DNA from: Nocardioides albertanoniae
GTDB taxonomy: Bacteria; Actinomycetota; Actinomycetes; Propionibacteriales; Nocardioidaceae
Direction: 5' to 3'
Assembly: GCF_006716315.1 (NCBI RefSeq)
Contig: NZ_VFOV01000001.1
Location: forward strand, 2,930,501-2,994,500
Length of the DNA stretch: 64,000 bases
The notes below the pieces were generated by a model. That model worked only from the letters and a program-made list of their open reading frames with translations, was not told the DNA's origin and did no database searches. The position numbers were made by a program, and so were the translations under genes. Numbering within the stretch: the stretch's first letter is position 1; each line of letters opens with the position of its first letter. Below, piece after piece: positions 18,058 to 27,622 of the stretch.

Positions 18058-19767
18058 TCAGGGCGTCGGGTCGAGGTCGTCGTCCGAGCGCCGCGACGCT
18101 TCCGAGGCCCCGACACTCGCGCCGGCCGCACCCGAGTCGTCGAAGTCGCCGACCAGGCGGTCGATGTCGGCGAAGTCGAAGTCGGTCTTCGACCTCGCTG
18201 ACATCGCCCAGCACACGAGCGTGCTGACCGCGTAGGCGACCAGGGAGCCGCTCAGCGTGGCGTAGTCATGCAGGAAGCCGAGCACGAAGGGTGCCGAGAC
18301 CACGGCCGCTACGACACCGATCACCAGCGCCGGGCGCAGGCCGAAGAAGCCGAAGGCCATCAGGCCGAGCACCACGCCGATCCCGATCACCGAGAGCACC
18401 TCGACTCCCAGGCCGGTGATGCCGGTGAGCGGGATCCAGCCGAAACGCACCGGCAGGAACACCGCCAGCGCCACCAGGACCGATGTGGTGAAGGCCGTGT
18501 TGGTGACCTTCTTCCAGTAGAAGCTGGCGATCACCGGGAAGACCAGCGCTCCCCAGAGCGCACCCACGAAGACGAGGAGGTCCAAGATGTTGAGCTGGAA
18601 GCTCGCGAAGACCACCGCCACGGCAGTGGCCACGACCATCGTGCCGCGCCCGACCAGCAGCATCACCTTCGGGTCGGCCGCCTCCTTGCCGGCCACGTTC
18701 TGGCCGTAGACGTCGGCCATCGCGATCGACGCCATCGCGGCGAGGTCGGAGTCGGCGGTGGACGAGAGGGCGCCGATGATCATCACGAAGAAGACCGCCA
18801 GCAGTGCGGCGGGCAGGTATTCGGCCGCCATCTGCGGGATCAGGTTGTTGATGTCGCCGCCGCTGGGCTCCACGCCGAGGTAGAGCGCCAGCACGCCGAG
18901 CATGCCCACGCCGATGACCATGGACCCGTAGCCGACGGTGGCGGTGACGAACGTCGGCTTGATCAGGTCCTCGCGCACCGCGAACAGCCGCTGGGCGATG
19001 GTCTGGTTGCCGATCGCATAGGCGAGCACCGCGGCGATGTAGGGCGCGCCCTGGTTGAGGAACGCCTCGCTGGAGAAGAAGTTGCCCTGCTGCGCGGTCA
19101 GGTTGCCAGCCCCGGTCTCGAACGCGGCCGGGAACCCGGCGGCGAAGAAGATGAACGGCACGATGAGCGCCACGGCGCCGAGGATGGCCAGCACCTGCAC
19201 GAAGTCGGTCAGCACCGAGGCACGGAAGCCTGACCACAACGTGTAGAGCAGCACGCCGCCGGCGATCGTGACGACGCCTTGGGTGAAGTTGAACGGCGAG
19301 AGCAGCGCGACCAGCACACCGCCGGCGATGAAGTTGGACATCAGGCTGATCAGGCTGCCGACGAGGTTGGACCCGGCGAGCAGCAGCTGGCTCGAGCGGC
19401 CGTGCCGGGCGTACATCACCTCGGCGAGGGTGTGCGCACGCGGCGCCACCGCCCGGATCCGGCGGCCGAAGGGGTAGATGAACAGGATCATCAGGGCACC
19501 CCAGAGCCCGTAGTGGATCGGCCCGGAGATGCCGTAGGTGTAGCCGGAGGTCGCCGCGGCGTACATCGACGAGGCCCACACCCAGGTGGCCGTCATGCTG
19601 CCGGCCGAGATGCCGAAGCCGATGTTGTTGCCGGCGGTCATGTAGCCGTCGGCGTTCTCCTGCTTCTTGCCGATCCTCAGTGAGATCCAGAACGTTCCTC
19701 CGTAGAAGAACAGCAGCAGTGCGACGATCACGGGCACGCTGAACTGGGCGGACTCAAAGCCGTCCAC
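18058..19767 (-). CDS. Sodium:solute symporter (SSS family)
   Basis: A 569-residue integral membrane protein with about 13 hydrophobic segments and the LeuT-like SSS motifs GYMTAGNNIGFGISAGSMTATWVW and GALSSTADSDLAAMASI. The C-terminal 50 residues are hydrophilic and acidic. GTG at 19767 is chosen for its AAGGAG site 8 nt upstream. It follows the lactate/glycolate permease by 267 nt, long enough for a promoter of its own. The substrate is likely a small carboxylate by context only. Confidence 0.9.
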   Translation of the reverse strand: MDGFESAQFSVPVIVALLLFFYGGTFWISLRIGKKQENADGYMTAGNNIGFGISAGSMTATWVWASSMYAAATSGYTYGISGPIHYGLWGALMILFIYPFGRRIRAVAPRAHTLAEVMYARHGRSSQLLLAGSNLVGSLISLMSNFIAGGVLVALLSPFNFTQGVVTIAGGVLLYTLWSGFRASVLTDFVQVLAILGAVALIVPFIFFAAGFPAAFETGAGNLTAQQGNFFSSEAFLNQGAPYIAAVLAYAIGNQTIAQRLFAVREDLIKPTFVTATVGYGSMVIGVGMLGVLALYLGVEPSGGDINNLIPQMAAEYLPAALLAVFFVMIIGALSSTADSDLAAMASIAMADVYGQNVAGKEAADPKVMLLVGRGTMVVATAVAVVFASFQLNILDLLVFVGALWGALVFPVIASFYWKKVTNTAFTTSVLVALAVFLPVRFGWIPLTGITGLGVEVLSVIGIGVVLGLMAFGFFGLRPALVIGVVAAVVSAPFVLGFLHDYATLSGSLVAYAVSTLVCWAMSARSKTDFDFADIDRLVGDFDDSGAAGASVGASEASRRSDDDLDPTP

Positions 19768-20034
19768 GAGAGTTGCTCCTTGCCATTCCTTGCGCGTCAC
19801 CCGGAGGCGCACGCGTGCGCGCAGCCGTCATCTGCGCCCCTGCAGGAGGGCGCCGGGTGTCGATCGACCGATCGATCAGGGGAAACCGGTCCCGCTCGGT
19901 CGAGAATCAACTCGCGGGGGAATCCGGCCCAGCCGAGTTAAGGCTGTGGACATCGAGCACCGTAACAGTTGCTGAATCTTCAACCGGCAGGTGCCCACGT
20001 CCCGAGCTCCCCGGACGCGGCAAGAGGCCTGGGC

Positions 20035-21657
20035 TCAGGGCACCATCCAGCCGAGCACAGCCGTCGACTGCAGCGCGACCAGGACGCACATGAAAGCGAG
20101 CATCGCGATGCTCCAGCCGAAGACCTTGCGGAAGATCTCGCCCTCCTTGCCGGCCATCCCGACAGCGGCGGCCGCGATGGCAAGGTTCTGCGGGCTGACC
20201 ATCTTGCCGAGCACGCCGCCCGATGAGTTGGAGGCGGCCATCAGCAGCGGGTCGAGGCCGGCCTCCTTGGCGGTGGTCACCTGGAGGAGACCGAAGAGGG
20301 CGTTGGAGGAGGTGTCCGACCCGGTCACCGCCACACCGAGCCAGCCGAGGATCGGCGAGAGGATGGCGAACGCGCTGCCGGCACCGGCCAGCCAGGCGCC
20401 GATCGATCCGGTCTGACCGGAGAAGTTCATGACGTACGCCAGGCCGAGCACGGCCATCACTGTGACGATCGCGGTGGCGAGCTGTCGATAGGTGGCCCCG
20501 TAGGTCTTCACCACCGCTCCGGGGCGGATCTTGAGACAGACGGCGGTGATGATGCCCGAGAGCAGCAGCATCGTGCCGGCCGCCGGGAACCAGTCGAACT
20601 TGAAGCCGCCCTGGGCGCCGGCGACGTCGCCGAGCCCGGGGAAGATCGCCTTCGGCGTGTAGTCGGTGCCCGAGAGCGTGAACGGCCGGTGCGCGAGCAG
20701 GTCCTTGATCGCCGGGACGGAGACGATCACGAAGATCACCACGATGATCACGTAGGGCAGGAACGCCTTGAAGACCTCGCTCGTGCTGTCGCGTACGTCG
20801 CCGGCCGAGGCGCCGGTCGCCGACTCGGCGAGCACCTTCTCGCGCGGCTGCCAGATCCGCAGCAGGCCGACGACGACCACGACCGAGAAGAGCGAGGCGA
20901 TGATGTCGGCCAGCGGCACCGAGATGTAGTTGGAGGCGATGAACTGGGCGATGCCGAAGCCGAGGCCGCAGAGCAGCGCGGGGAGCCAGGTCTGCTTGAG
21001 ACCGCGGGTGCCGTCGACGACGAAGACCAGGATGAGCGGCACCAGCACCGCCAGGATCGGGGTCTGGCGGCCTACCATCGCGCCCAGGGTCTCGACGCTG
21101 AAGCCGGTCTGGTCCGAGAGCGCGTTGATCGGCGAGGCCATCGCGCCGTAGGCCACGGGGGCGGTGTTGGCGATCAGCGCCACCGCGGCCGCCTTGACCG
21201 GCTTGAAGCCCATCGCCATCAGCATCACCACGGTGATCGCGACCGGCGTGCCGAACCCGGCCAGCGCCTCCAGCAGGGCGCCGAAGGAGAAGGCGATGAT
21301 CAGGGCCTGGATGCGCTGATCGTCGCTGACCTTGCCGAACGCGCGACGCAGCACGTCGAAATGACCGGTGTGCACAGTCAGGTTGTAGACGAAGACCGCG
21401 TTGATGACGATCCACATGATCGGGAAGAAGCCCGAGAGCAGGGCCCCCTGCGCACCGGAGAGGAGGGCGTCGTCGGCCGGCATCTTGAAGAGGGCGACCG
21501 CGACGATCAGGGCGACCGCGAGCGAGATGAGACCGGCTTGCCAGGCCTTCATCTTGAGGCCGCCGAGCAGGACGAACATCGTGATCAGCGGGAGGGCTCC
21601 GCACAGGGCGCTCAGGACGAGCGACCCGCCGACCTGGTCGGCTACTGGTTCGAACAT
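20035..21657 (-). CDS. L-lactate/glycolate permease (LldP/LctP family)
   Basis: A 540-residue permease with some 13 membrane helices. FSFGALLEALAGFGTPVAIT, ALIANTAPVAYGAMASPI, GSDTSSNALFGLLQ and SNSSGGVLGKMVSPQN are the conserved LctP signatures. Family members (LldP, GlcA) move lactate, glycolate or D-lactate with protons. Its place directly after GlcD-GlcE-GlcF favours glycolate uptake (GlcA role). A GGAG site lies before the ATG. Probably co-transcribed with glcF (70 nt gap). Confidence 0.95.
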   Translation of the reverse strand: MFEPVADQVGGSLVLSALCGALPLITMFVLLGGLKMKAWQAGLISLAVALIVAVALFKMPADDALLSGAQGALLSGFFPIMWIVINAVFVYNLTVHTGHFDVLRRAFGKVSDDQRIQALIIAFSFGALLEALAGFGTPVAITVVMLMAMGFKPVKAAAVALIANTAPVAYGAMASPINALSDQTGFSVETLGAMVGRQTPILAVLVPLILVFVVDGTRGLKQTWLPALLCGLGFGIAQFIASNYISVPLADIIASLFSVVVVVGLLRIWQPREKVLAESATGASAGDVRDSTSEVFKAFLPYVIIVVIFVIVSVPAIKDLLAHRPFTLSGTDYTPKAIFPGLGDVAGAQGGFKFDWFPAAGTMLLLSGIITAVCLKIRPGAVVKTYGATYRQLATAIVTVMAVLGLAYVMNFSGQTGSIGAWLAGAGSAFAILSPILGWLGVAVTGSDTSSNALFGLLQVTTAKEAGLDPLLMAASNSSGGVLGKMVSPQNLAIAAAAVGMAGKEGEIFRKVFGWSIAMLAFMCVLVALQSTAVLGWMVP

Positions 21658-21727
21658 GGTGGACTCCGGGGGTCTGGTGTGGGAGATGGGTGGAGAGGCT
21701 GTCCCGAGATGTGGCGGTGTCGGCGGT

Positions 21728-23068
21728 TCAGATGGTGCGGTTGCGCAGCGCCTCGGGCGAGGCGCCGCTGATCGAGGCGTCGAGCACCTCGACGAGATGG
21801 GCCATGCCGAGCTGGTGCCCCTGTGCGGTGATCGCCGAGGCGACCTGGAGCAGACAGCCCGGGTTGGCGGTGACGAGCACGTCGGCGCCGGTGGCGACGA
21901 TGTTGCGCGCCTTGCGCTCGCCCAGCTCGCGGGCGGGCTCGGGGTTGAGGATGTTGTAGATGCCCGCCGAGCCGCAGCAGATCTCCCCCTCGGCGATCTC
22001 GCGCAGCTCGACGCCGGGGATGCCTGCGAGCAGCGCGCGGGGCTGGCTGCGTACGCCCTGGGCGTGGGCGAGGTGGCAGGCGTCGTGGTAGGCCACGCTC
22101 ATCTCGAGCCGGTGACGTTCGGCGACCGGCCCGAGCTCGTCGAGGATCTCGGCGATGTCGCGCACCTTGGCCTCGAACGCCTCGGCCTTCGCCGCGTACG
22201 CAGGGTCGTCGGCGAGCAGCCGGGCATAGTCCTTGAGCGTCGACCCGCAGCCGGCCGCGTTGATCACGATGTGCTCGACACCGGCGTCGTCGAAGGCGTC
22301 GATGATGCGGCGGGCGTAGGCCTGGGCCTCCTGCTCGCGGCCGTTGTGCACCGAGAGCGCGCCGCAGCAGCCCTGGTCGGCCGGGATCACCACGTCGCAG
22401 CCCTCCGCGGCGAGCACGCGTGCGGTGGCGGCGTTGACGCCCGGGAAGAACGCGCCCTGCACGCAGCCGGTGAGCATGCCGACCACCGCCCGCCGCTCCC
22501 CCGCCGCGGCCACGTGCTCGGGCAGCGGCTCGGCGTCGGTGATGGTCGGGGTGAGCCGCTCCATCGCGGCCAGGTGCGGCGCCATCCGGTCGAGCAGACC
22601 GGTCTCGCGCAGGCGGCGGTCCAGGCCGCTGCGCTGCACCATCTTGAGCATCCCGCGCATCGCCCGGAGCCGCTTGGGGTGCGGGAAGATCGAGAAGATC
22701 AGCGTGCGCAGCGCCTTCTCCTTGGGCGTCCGCGTGTGGTTGCGCTCGACCTGGGCGCGGGTCTGCTCGATGAGGGTGTCGTACTTGACGCCCGAGGGGC
22801 ACGCGGTCACGCACGACATGCAGCCCAGGCAGCTGTCCCAGTGCTGCACCATCGAGTCCGACATCGGCTCGCCCTCGAGGCCCTCCTTCATCAGGTAGAG
22901 CCGCCCGCGCGGGGAGTCCATCTCCTCGCCCCACAGCAGGTAGGTGGGGCAGGTCGGCAGGCAGAAGCCGCAGTGCACGCAGTCGTCGAGCAGCTCCTGG
23001 TCGGGCGGGTGGTGCTCGTCGAAGGCACCCAGGTCGCGGATGTCGCGGGCCGGCAGCGAGTCCGTCAT
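21728..23068 (-). CDS. glcF: Glycolate oxidase iron-sulfur subunit
   Basis: A 446-residue protein. Two ferredoxin-type clusters are visible: Cys30-33-36-40 (CVHCGFCLPTC) and Cys80-83-86-90 (CLGCMSCVTAC). Two CCG-type repeats follow (QGCCGAL, AAGCGSTLK, then EGEICCGSAGI). This is the GlcF layout, passing electrons from the flavin subunits to the quinone pool. The ATG overlaps the GlcE stop by one base (TGATG), so translation is coupled. Confidence 0.95.
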   Translation of the reverse strand: MTDSLPARDIRDLGAFDEHHPPDQELLDDCVHCGFCLPTCPTYLLWGEEMDSPRGRLYLMKEGLEGEPMSDSMVQHWDSCLGCMSCVTACPSGVKYDTLIEQTRAQVERNHTRTPKEKALRTLIFSIFPHPKRLRAMRGMLKMVQRSGLDRRLRETGLLDRMAPHLAAMERLTPTITDAEPLPEHVAAAGERRAVVGMLTGCVQGAFFPGVNAATARVLAAEGCDVVIPADQGCCGALSVHNGREQEAQAYARRIIDAFDDAGVEHIVINAAGCGSTLKDYARLLADDPAYAAKAEAFEAKVRDIAEILDELGPVAERHRLEMSVAYHDACHLAHAQGVRSQPRALLAGIPGVELREIAEGEICCGSAGIYNILNPEPARELGERKARNIVATGADVLVTANPGCLLQVASAITAQGHQLGMAHLVEVLDASISGASPEALRNRTI

Positions 23069-24282
23069 CAGATTCCTCCTACGAATCGGCCCGGGCTGAG
23101 CCGGTGGTCGGGGTCGAACTCGTCCTTCACGCGCCGCATCAGGTCGATCGCGGGCACCGGACCCCACAGGTCCAGCTGCTCCTTGACCTCGCATGGCGCG
23201 TCCAGGACGACCGCGCTGCCGCCGTGGCGCGCGGTGGTCTCTCGCAACCTGGCGAGCACCGCCTGGATCTCGGTGATGTCGCGGTCGGCCGGCACGGCGA
23301 CGTACGCCACGCCGACGCCGGCCGAGCCCCGCAGGCCGTGCTCGCCGGCAGCCTCGACGACGTCGGCGAGCCCGGAGAGCCGGAAGGTGACCTTGATGCC
23401 GACGCACATCTCGGCGGTGTCGTCCCACGGGTAGCGACCCCAGCCGGCCGGCGGGTCCTCGCCGGCCACGGAGCCCGGGAGCAGGTCGGTCAGCGCGGTC
23501 GTACGCCCCGCCACCCCGTCGGGGCGCCCCTCGACCAGCACCGAGACCTCGATGGCATCAGGTGTGGCGTCGACCTCGAGGGCCGCCGGCACGGTCTGGG
23601 AGTGCAGCACGGTCTGGGTGAGCTCGGCGGCGTGCGCCGCGTCGCGGGCACCGACGGTGACCCAGCGGCTGCTCTGCGGCACCGGGTGGAGCCGGAAGGT
23701 GGCCTCGGTGACCACGGCCAGGGTGCCCATCGAGCCGACCAGCAGCTTGCCGAGGTCGTAGCCGGCCACGTTCTTGACGACCTTGCCACCGGCCTTGGCG
23801 ACCACGCCGTCGGCGCGCACGAGCGTCACCCCGATGAGGAGGTCGCGCAGCGTGCCGGCGAAGAGGCGCCGGGGCCCGCTGGTGTTGGCGGCGAGGGTGC
23901 CGCCGATGGTCGAGCCCGCCACGGTGGTGTCGAGCGCGAGCCGCTGTTCGGCGGAGGCGACCTCCTCCTGCAGCCGCGAGAGCGGCGTGCCGGCGCCCGC
24001 GGTGGCGATCAGGTCGCCGGCGGCGTGCTCGGTGACCTCATCGATCGCGGAGAGGTCGAGGAGCACGTCGGCGGAGGTCGGCGGGTTGCCCCAGCCCAGC
24101 TTGGTGCCGGCGCCGGTGGGGATCACCGACTCCCCCGCCGCTGCCGCCGCACGCATCACCTCGGCGACCTCGGCGGTGCTCGTCGGGCGCTCGATGCGGC
24201 CGGGGCGTACGCCGGAGATGGACTGTGTTGGTCTCGACACGCTCGCTTCGCTCGCGGCTCGACCAGCGGAGGACTCGCTCAT
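23068..24282 (-). CDS. glcE: Glycolate oxidase FAD-binding subunit
   Basis: A 404-residue VAO-type FAD-binding protein with IPTGAGTKLGWGNPP, TIGGTLAANTSGPRR and VKNVAGYDLGKLLVGSMGTL, all GlcE signatures. The first 18 or so residues (SSAGRAASEASVSRPTQ) are encoded by a REP-like palindrome and are probably not part of the fold. It overlaps both glcD and glcF by one base. Forms the GlcDEF complex. Confidence 0.94.
   Translation of the reverse strand: MSESSAGRAASEASVSRPTQSISGVRPGRIERPTSTAEVAEVMRAAAAAGESVIPTGAGTKLGWGNPPTSADVLLDLSAIDEVTEHAAGDLIATAGAGTPLSRLQEEVASAEQRLALDTTVAGSTIGGTLAANTSGPRRLFAGTLRDLLIGVTLVRADGVVAKAGGKVVKNVAGYDLGKLLVGSMGTLAVVTEATFRLHPVPQSSRWVTVGARDAAHAAELTQTVLHSQTVPAALEVDATPDAIEVSVLVEGRPDGVAGRTTALTDLLPGSVAGEDPPAGWGRYPWDDTAEMCVGIKVTFRLSGLADVVEAAGEHGLRGSAGVGVAYVAVPADRDITEIQAVLARLRETTARHGGSAVVLDAPCEVKEQLDLWGPVPAIDLMRRVKDEFDPDHRLSPGRFVGGI
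24228..24269. repeat. REP-like palindromic element inside the start of glcE
   Basis: TTGGTCTCGACACGCTCGCT followed by TCGCTCGCGGCTCGACCAGCGG is an imperfect hairpin of the type scattered through genomes of Nocardioides and related actinobacteria. Here it lies within the reading frame after the ATG at 24282. It is the only copy noticed in the window. Confidence 0.6.
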
Positions 24283-25742
24283 CAGAACACCTCCGCCACG
24301 CCGGACTCCTGGAGCGGGTGCGCGCCCTTGCGTCGCCCGGGGCGTTCGCCGCACAGCCGTGGCGTGGGGAAGATCTTGCCCGGGTTGGAGATGCGGTCGG
24401 GGTCGAACGCGCAGCGCACCAGCTGCATCGTGTCGAGGTCGTCGGCGGCGTACATCTTCGGCATGTGGGCGGCCTTGTCGGCGCCGACACCGTGCTCGCC
24501 GGTGATCGAGCCGCCGTGGCTCAGGCAGAGGTCGAGGATGCCGCGGCTGACGTCTTCGGCGGCCTCGCCGGCTCCCGCGACGGCGTCGTCGAAGAGCACC
24601 AGCGGATGCAGGTTGCCGTCGCCGGCGTGGAAGACGTTGGCGACGCGTACGCCGGAGCGCTCGGAGAGGTCGGCGATCGCCTTGAGCACCTCGGGCAGGG
24701 CAGTGCGTGGGATGACGCCGTCCTGCACGATGTAGTCGGGGCTGATCCTGCCGACGGCGGCGAAGGCCGACTTGCGGCCCTTCCAGATCAGGCCCCGCTC
24801 CTCGGGAGTCTTCGCGGTGCGGGTCTCGAAGGCACCGGTCTCCTCGCAGAGCCGCGCGACGTCGGCGTACTCGGCGTCGACCTCGACGGCCGGACCGTCC
24901 AGCTCGATGACCAGCACCGCGCCCGCGCCGTCGGGATAGTTGCAGGCCACGGCCGCCTCGGCCGCCTCGATCGCGAGCGCGTCCATCATCTCGATCGCCG
25001 CCGGCACGATCCCGGCCGCGATGATCGCCGAGACCGCCGCGCCGGCCCGGTCGGTGGAGTCGAAGCCCACCAGCAGGGTGACCACCTTCTCCGGCAGCCG
25101 CACCAGCCGCACCGTGGTCTCGGTGACGACGCCGAGGGTGCCCTCGGAGCCGACGACGGCGCCGAGCAGGTCGTAGCCCGGGCTGTCGGGGGCGTCGTCA
25201 CCGAGGCGTACGCGATCGCCGTCTGCGCCGACGAAGTCGGCGGCGAGCACGTGGTTGGTGGTGAAGCCGTACTTGAGGCAGTGGGCACCACCGGAGTTCT
25301 CCGCGACGTTGCCGCCGATCGAGCAGATCTGCTGGCTCGAGGGGTCGGGGGCGTAGTAGTAGCCGTCGGCGTTGGCCGCGCGGCTGACGTCGAGGTTGAT
25401 CACGCCGGGCTCCACCACCGCGCGCTGATCCTCGCGCCGGACCTCCTTGATGCTCCGCATCCTCGAGGTGACGATCAAGACGCCCTCGGCGTGAGGCAGG
25501 CTGCCGCCGGAGAGGCCGGTGCCGGAGCCGCGTGCGACGTACGGGATCTGCTGCTCGGCGCAGGCGCGCACCACGCCGGCCAGCTGCTCGGCGGTCTCGG
25601 GGAGCACGACGAGCGCGGGGGTGACCCGGTAGTGGGCGAGGCCGTCGCACTCATAGGTGCGCAGCCGGGCAGGGTCGGTGATCACCCCTGGTTCAGGGAT
25701 GAGCGCCCGCGCCTGAGCGGTGAGGGTCTCCAGTGGCGTCAT
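24282..25742 (-). CDS. glcD: Glycolate oxidase catalytic flavin subunit
   Basis: A 486-residue FAD enzyme of the GlcD/D-lactate dehydrogenase family. VARGSGTGLSGGSLPH (FAD pyrophosphate loop), NVAENSGGAHCLKYG, and the C-terminal HAGDGNLHPL and GEHGVGADKAAHMPKMY motifs are diagnostic. It oxidises glycolate to glyoxylate (or D-lactate to pyruvate). The gene begins 7 nt after malate synthase, which consumes glyoxylate. Confidence 0.95.
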   Translation of the reverse strand: MTPLETLTAQARALIPEPGVITDPARLRTYECDGLAHYRVTPALVVLPETAEQLAGVVRACAEQQIPYVARGSGTGLSGGSLPHAEGVLIVTSRMRSIKEVRREDQRAVVEPGVINLDVSRAANADGYYYAPDPSSQQICSIGGNVAENSGGAHCLKYGFTTNHVLAADFVGADGDRVRLGDDAPDSPGYDLLGAVVGSEGTLGVVTETTVRLVRLPEKVVTLLVGFDSTDRAGAAVSAIIAAGIVPAAIEMMDALAIEAAEAAVACNYPDGAGAVLVIELDGPAVEVDAEYADVARLCEETGAFETRTAKTPEERGLIWKGRKSAFAAVGRISPDYIVQDGVIPRTALPEVLKAIADLSERSGVRVANVFHAGDGNLHPLVLFDDAVAGAGEAAEDVSRGILDLCLSHGGSITGEHGVGADKAAHMPKMYAADDLDTMQLVRCAFDPDRISNPGKIFPTPRLCGERPGRRKGAHPLQESGVAEVF

Positions 25743-25749
25743 GACGGCC

Positions 25750-27345
25750 TCAGGGCATGCGCTCGTAGGCGGGCAGGGTGAGGAAGTCGACGTAGTCGTC
25801 GGCCAGCGAGATCTCGGTGAACGTGTCGCGAGCCTCGGCCCAGTGACCGCCCGAGGTGTCGGCGTGCTCCCCGATCTTCGCCATCTCCTCCTCGATGAGC
25901 CGCTCGACCAGCTCGCGGGTGACCCGCTGCCCGTCGTGGAGCTCGATGTCGTTGTGGAGCCACTGCCACACCTGGCTGCGGGAGATCTCCGCGGTGGCGG
26001 CGTCCTCCATCAGGTTGTTGATGCCGGCCGCACCGGCGCCGCGCAGCCACGACTCCAGATACTGGATGCCGACGCTGATGTTGCTGCGCAGGCCGGCCTC
26101 GGTGATCTTCCCAGGGGTCGAGGCCACGTCGAGCAGGTCGGCGGCGGTGACCGAGACGTCTTCGCGGAGGCGGTCGCGCTGGTTGGGCTTCTCGCCGAGC
26201 ACCTTGTCGAAGGCGTCTCGACAGGCCTGCACCATGCCCGGGTGGGCGACCCAGGAGCCGTCGAAGCCGTCGCCGGCCTCGCGGGTCTTGTCGTCGGTGA
26301 GCTTGGCGAAGGCGACCTCGTTGACCTTCGGGTCCTTGCTGGGGATGAATGCCGCCATCCCGCCGATCGCGTGCGCGCCGCGCTTGTGGCAGGTGCGTAC
26401 GAGCAGCTCGGTGTAGGCCCGCATGAACGGCACCGTCATCGTGACGCTGTTGCGGTCGGGCAGCAGGAAGTCCTTGCCCCGGCTGCGGAACGACTTGATG
26501 ACGCTGAACATGTAGTCCCAGCGGCCGGCGTTGAGACCCGCGGAGTGCTCGCGCAGCTCGTAGAGGATCTCCTCCATCTCGAAGGCCGCCGGGTAGGTCT
26601 CGATGAGCACGGTCGCCCGGATCGTGCCGCGCGGGATGCCGAGGAGCTCCTGCCCGAGCACGAAGGCGTCGTTCCACAGGCGGGCCTCACGGTGCGACTC
26701 CATCTTGGGCAGATAGAAGTAGGGCCCCTTGCCGGCCTCGATCTGCAGCCGGCCGCACGCGGTGAGGTAGAGCGCGAAGTCGACCAGGCCTCCAGCGGTC
26801 GGCTCGCCGTCGACCCGGATGTGCTTCTCGGGAAGGTGCCAGCCCCGAGGACGTACGACGATGGTCGGCTGCTCCTCGGTGGTGACCTCGTAGTGCTTGC
26901 CGGTCTTCGGGTCGTCGAAGCTGAGCTGACCCTTCACCGCGTCGAGGAGGTTGAGGGGACCCTCGACGACGTTCTCCCACAGGGGCGTGTTGGCGTCCTC
27001 CTGGTCGGCCAGCCACACCTTGGCGCCGCTGTTGAGCGCGTTGATCGTCATCTTCCGGTCGGTCGGCCCGGTGATCTCCACCCGCCGGTCGACCAGGCCC
27101 GGCGCCGGGTCGGCGACCCGCCACGAGTCGTCGTCACGGATGGCCTTCGTCTCCTCGAGGAAGTCGAGCGTGCCGCCCGCGGAGATCTGCTCGATCCGCT
27201 CGCCGCGCCGCGCGAGCAGCTCCTCGCGACGGGTGCCCAGCTCGCGGTGGAGCAGAGCGATCAGTTCCAGTGCCTTCGGGCTGAGGATCTCGTCGTACCG
27301 ATCCCCCAGTGGTGCGGTGATCTCGACGCCGGCCGGCAGGTCCAT
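25750..27345 (-). CDS. aceB: Malate synthase A
   Basis: A 531-residue enzyme that condenses glyoxylate and acetyl-CoA to malate. VWLADQEDANTPLWENVVEG, the catalytic-region IRATVLIETYPAAFEMEEIL and the C-terminal NNLMEDAATAEISRSQVWQW are malate synthase A signatures. ATG at 27345 (MDLPAGVEIT) gives the usual length and is preceded by AGGGGAG with a short spacing; an ATG at 27387 would add 14 residues. First gene of the glycolate operon. Isocitrate lyase is not in the window, which fits glyoxylate coming from glycolate here. Confidence 0.96.
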   Translation of the reverse strand: MDLPAGVEITAPLGDRYDEILSPKALELIALLHRELGTRREELLARRGERIEQISAGGTLDFLEETKAIRDDDSWRVADPAPGLVDRRVEITGPTDRKMTINALNSGAKVWLADQEDANTPLWENVVEGPLNLLDAVKGQLSFDDPKTGKHYEVTTEEQPTIVVRPRGWHLPEKHIRVDGEPTAGGLVDFALYLTACGRLQIEAGKGPYFYLPKMESHREARLWNDAFVLGQELLGIPRGTIRATVLIETYPAAFEMEEILYELREHSAGLNAGRWDYMFSVIKSFRSRGKDFLLPDRNSVTMTVPFMRAYTELLVRTCHKRGAHAIGGMAAFIPSKDPKVNEVAFAKLTDDKTREAGDGFDGSWVAHPGMVQACRDAFDKVLGEKPNQRDRLREDVSVTAADLLDVASTPGKITEAGLRSNISVGIQYLESWLRGAGAAGINNLMEDAATAEISRSQVWQWLHNDIELHDGQRVTRELVERLIEEEMAKIGEHADTSGGHWAEARDTFTEISLADDYVDFLTLPAYERMP

Positions 27346-27429
27346 CTGCTCCCCTATTTCGTATCGTGGAAGTTTTCTTCTACTCATTGGAACGCTAGAG
27401 GAAATAGGCACAGAAGGGCAATGGATCTG

Positions 27430-27445
27430 TGTGACTGGTGTCACT
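27430..27445. promoter_or_regulatory. CRP/GlxR-type operator upstream of malate synthase
   Basis: TGTGACTGGTGTCACT fits TGTGA-N6-TCACA with one mismatch. It lies about 85 nt upstream of the aceB start, in an AT-rich region. In Corynebacterium the cAMP regulator GlxR binds the aceB promoter. Confidence 0.75.
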
Positions 27446-27622
27446 AATTTTGTTTCGGGGCCGTCGGCGGGGCTGTCTTCCTCTCAGCGGGAGCGGTCAG
27501 CGACTTCAAGTTGCGTGGCGTTGCCTGACATACTCCCGCGAGTGGTCTCGGAACAGATGCTTGAGCCTCCGATCGTGTACCTGCCGGCCGCCTAACATTG
27601 CCACGACGGGCGGAGACTGCTG

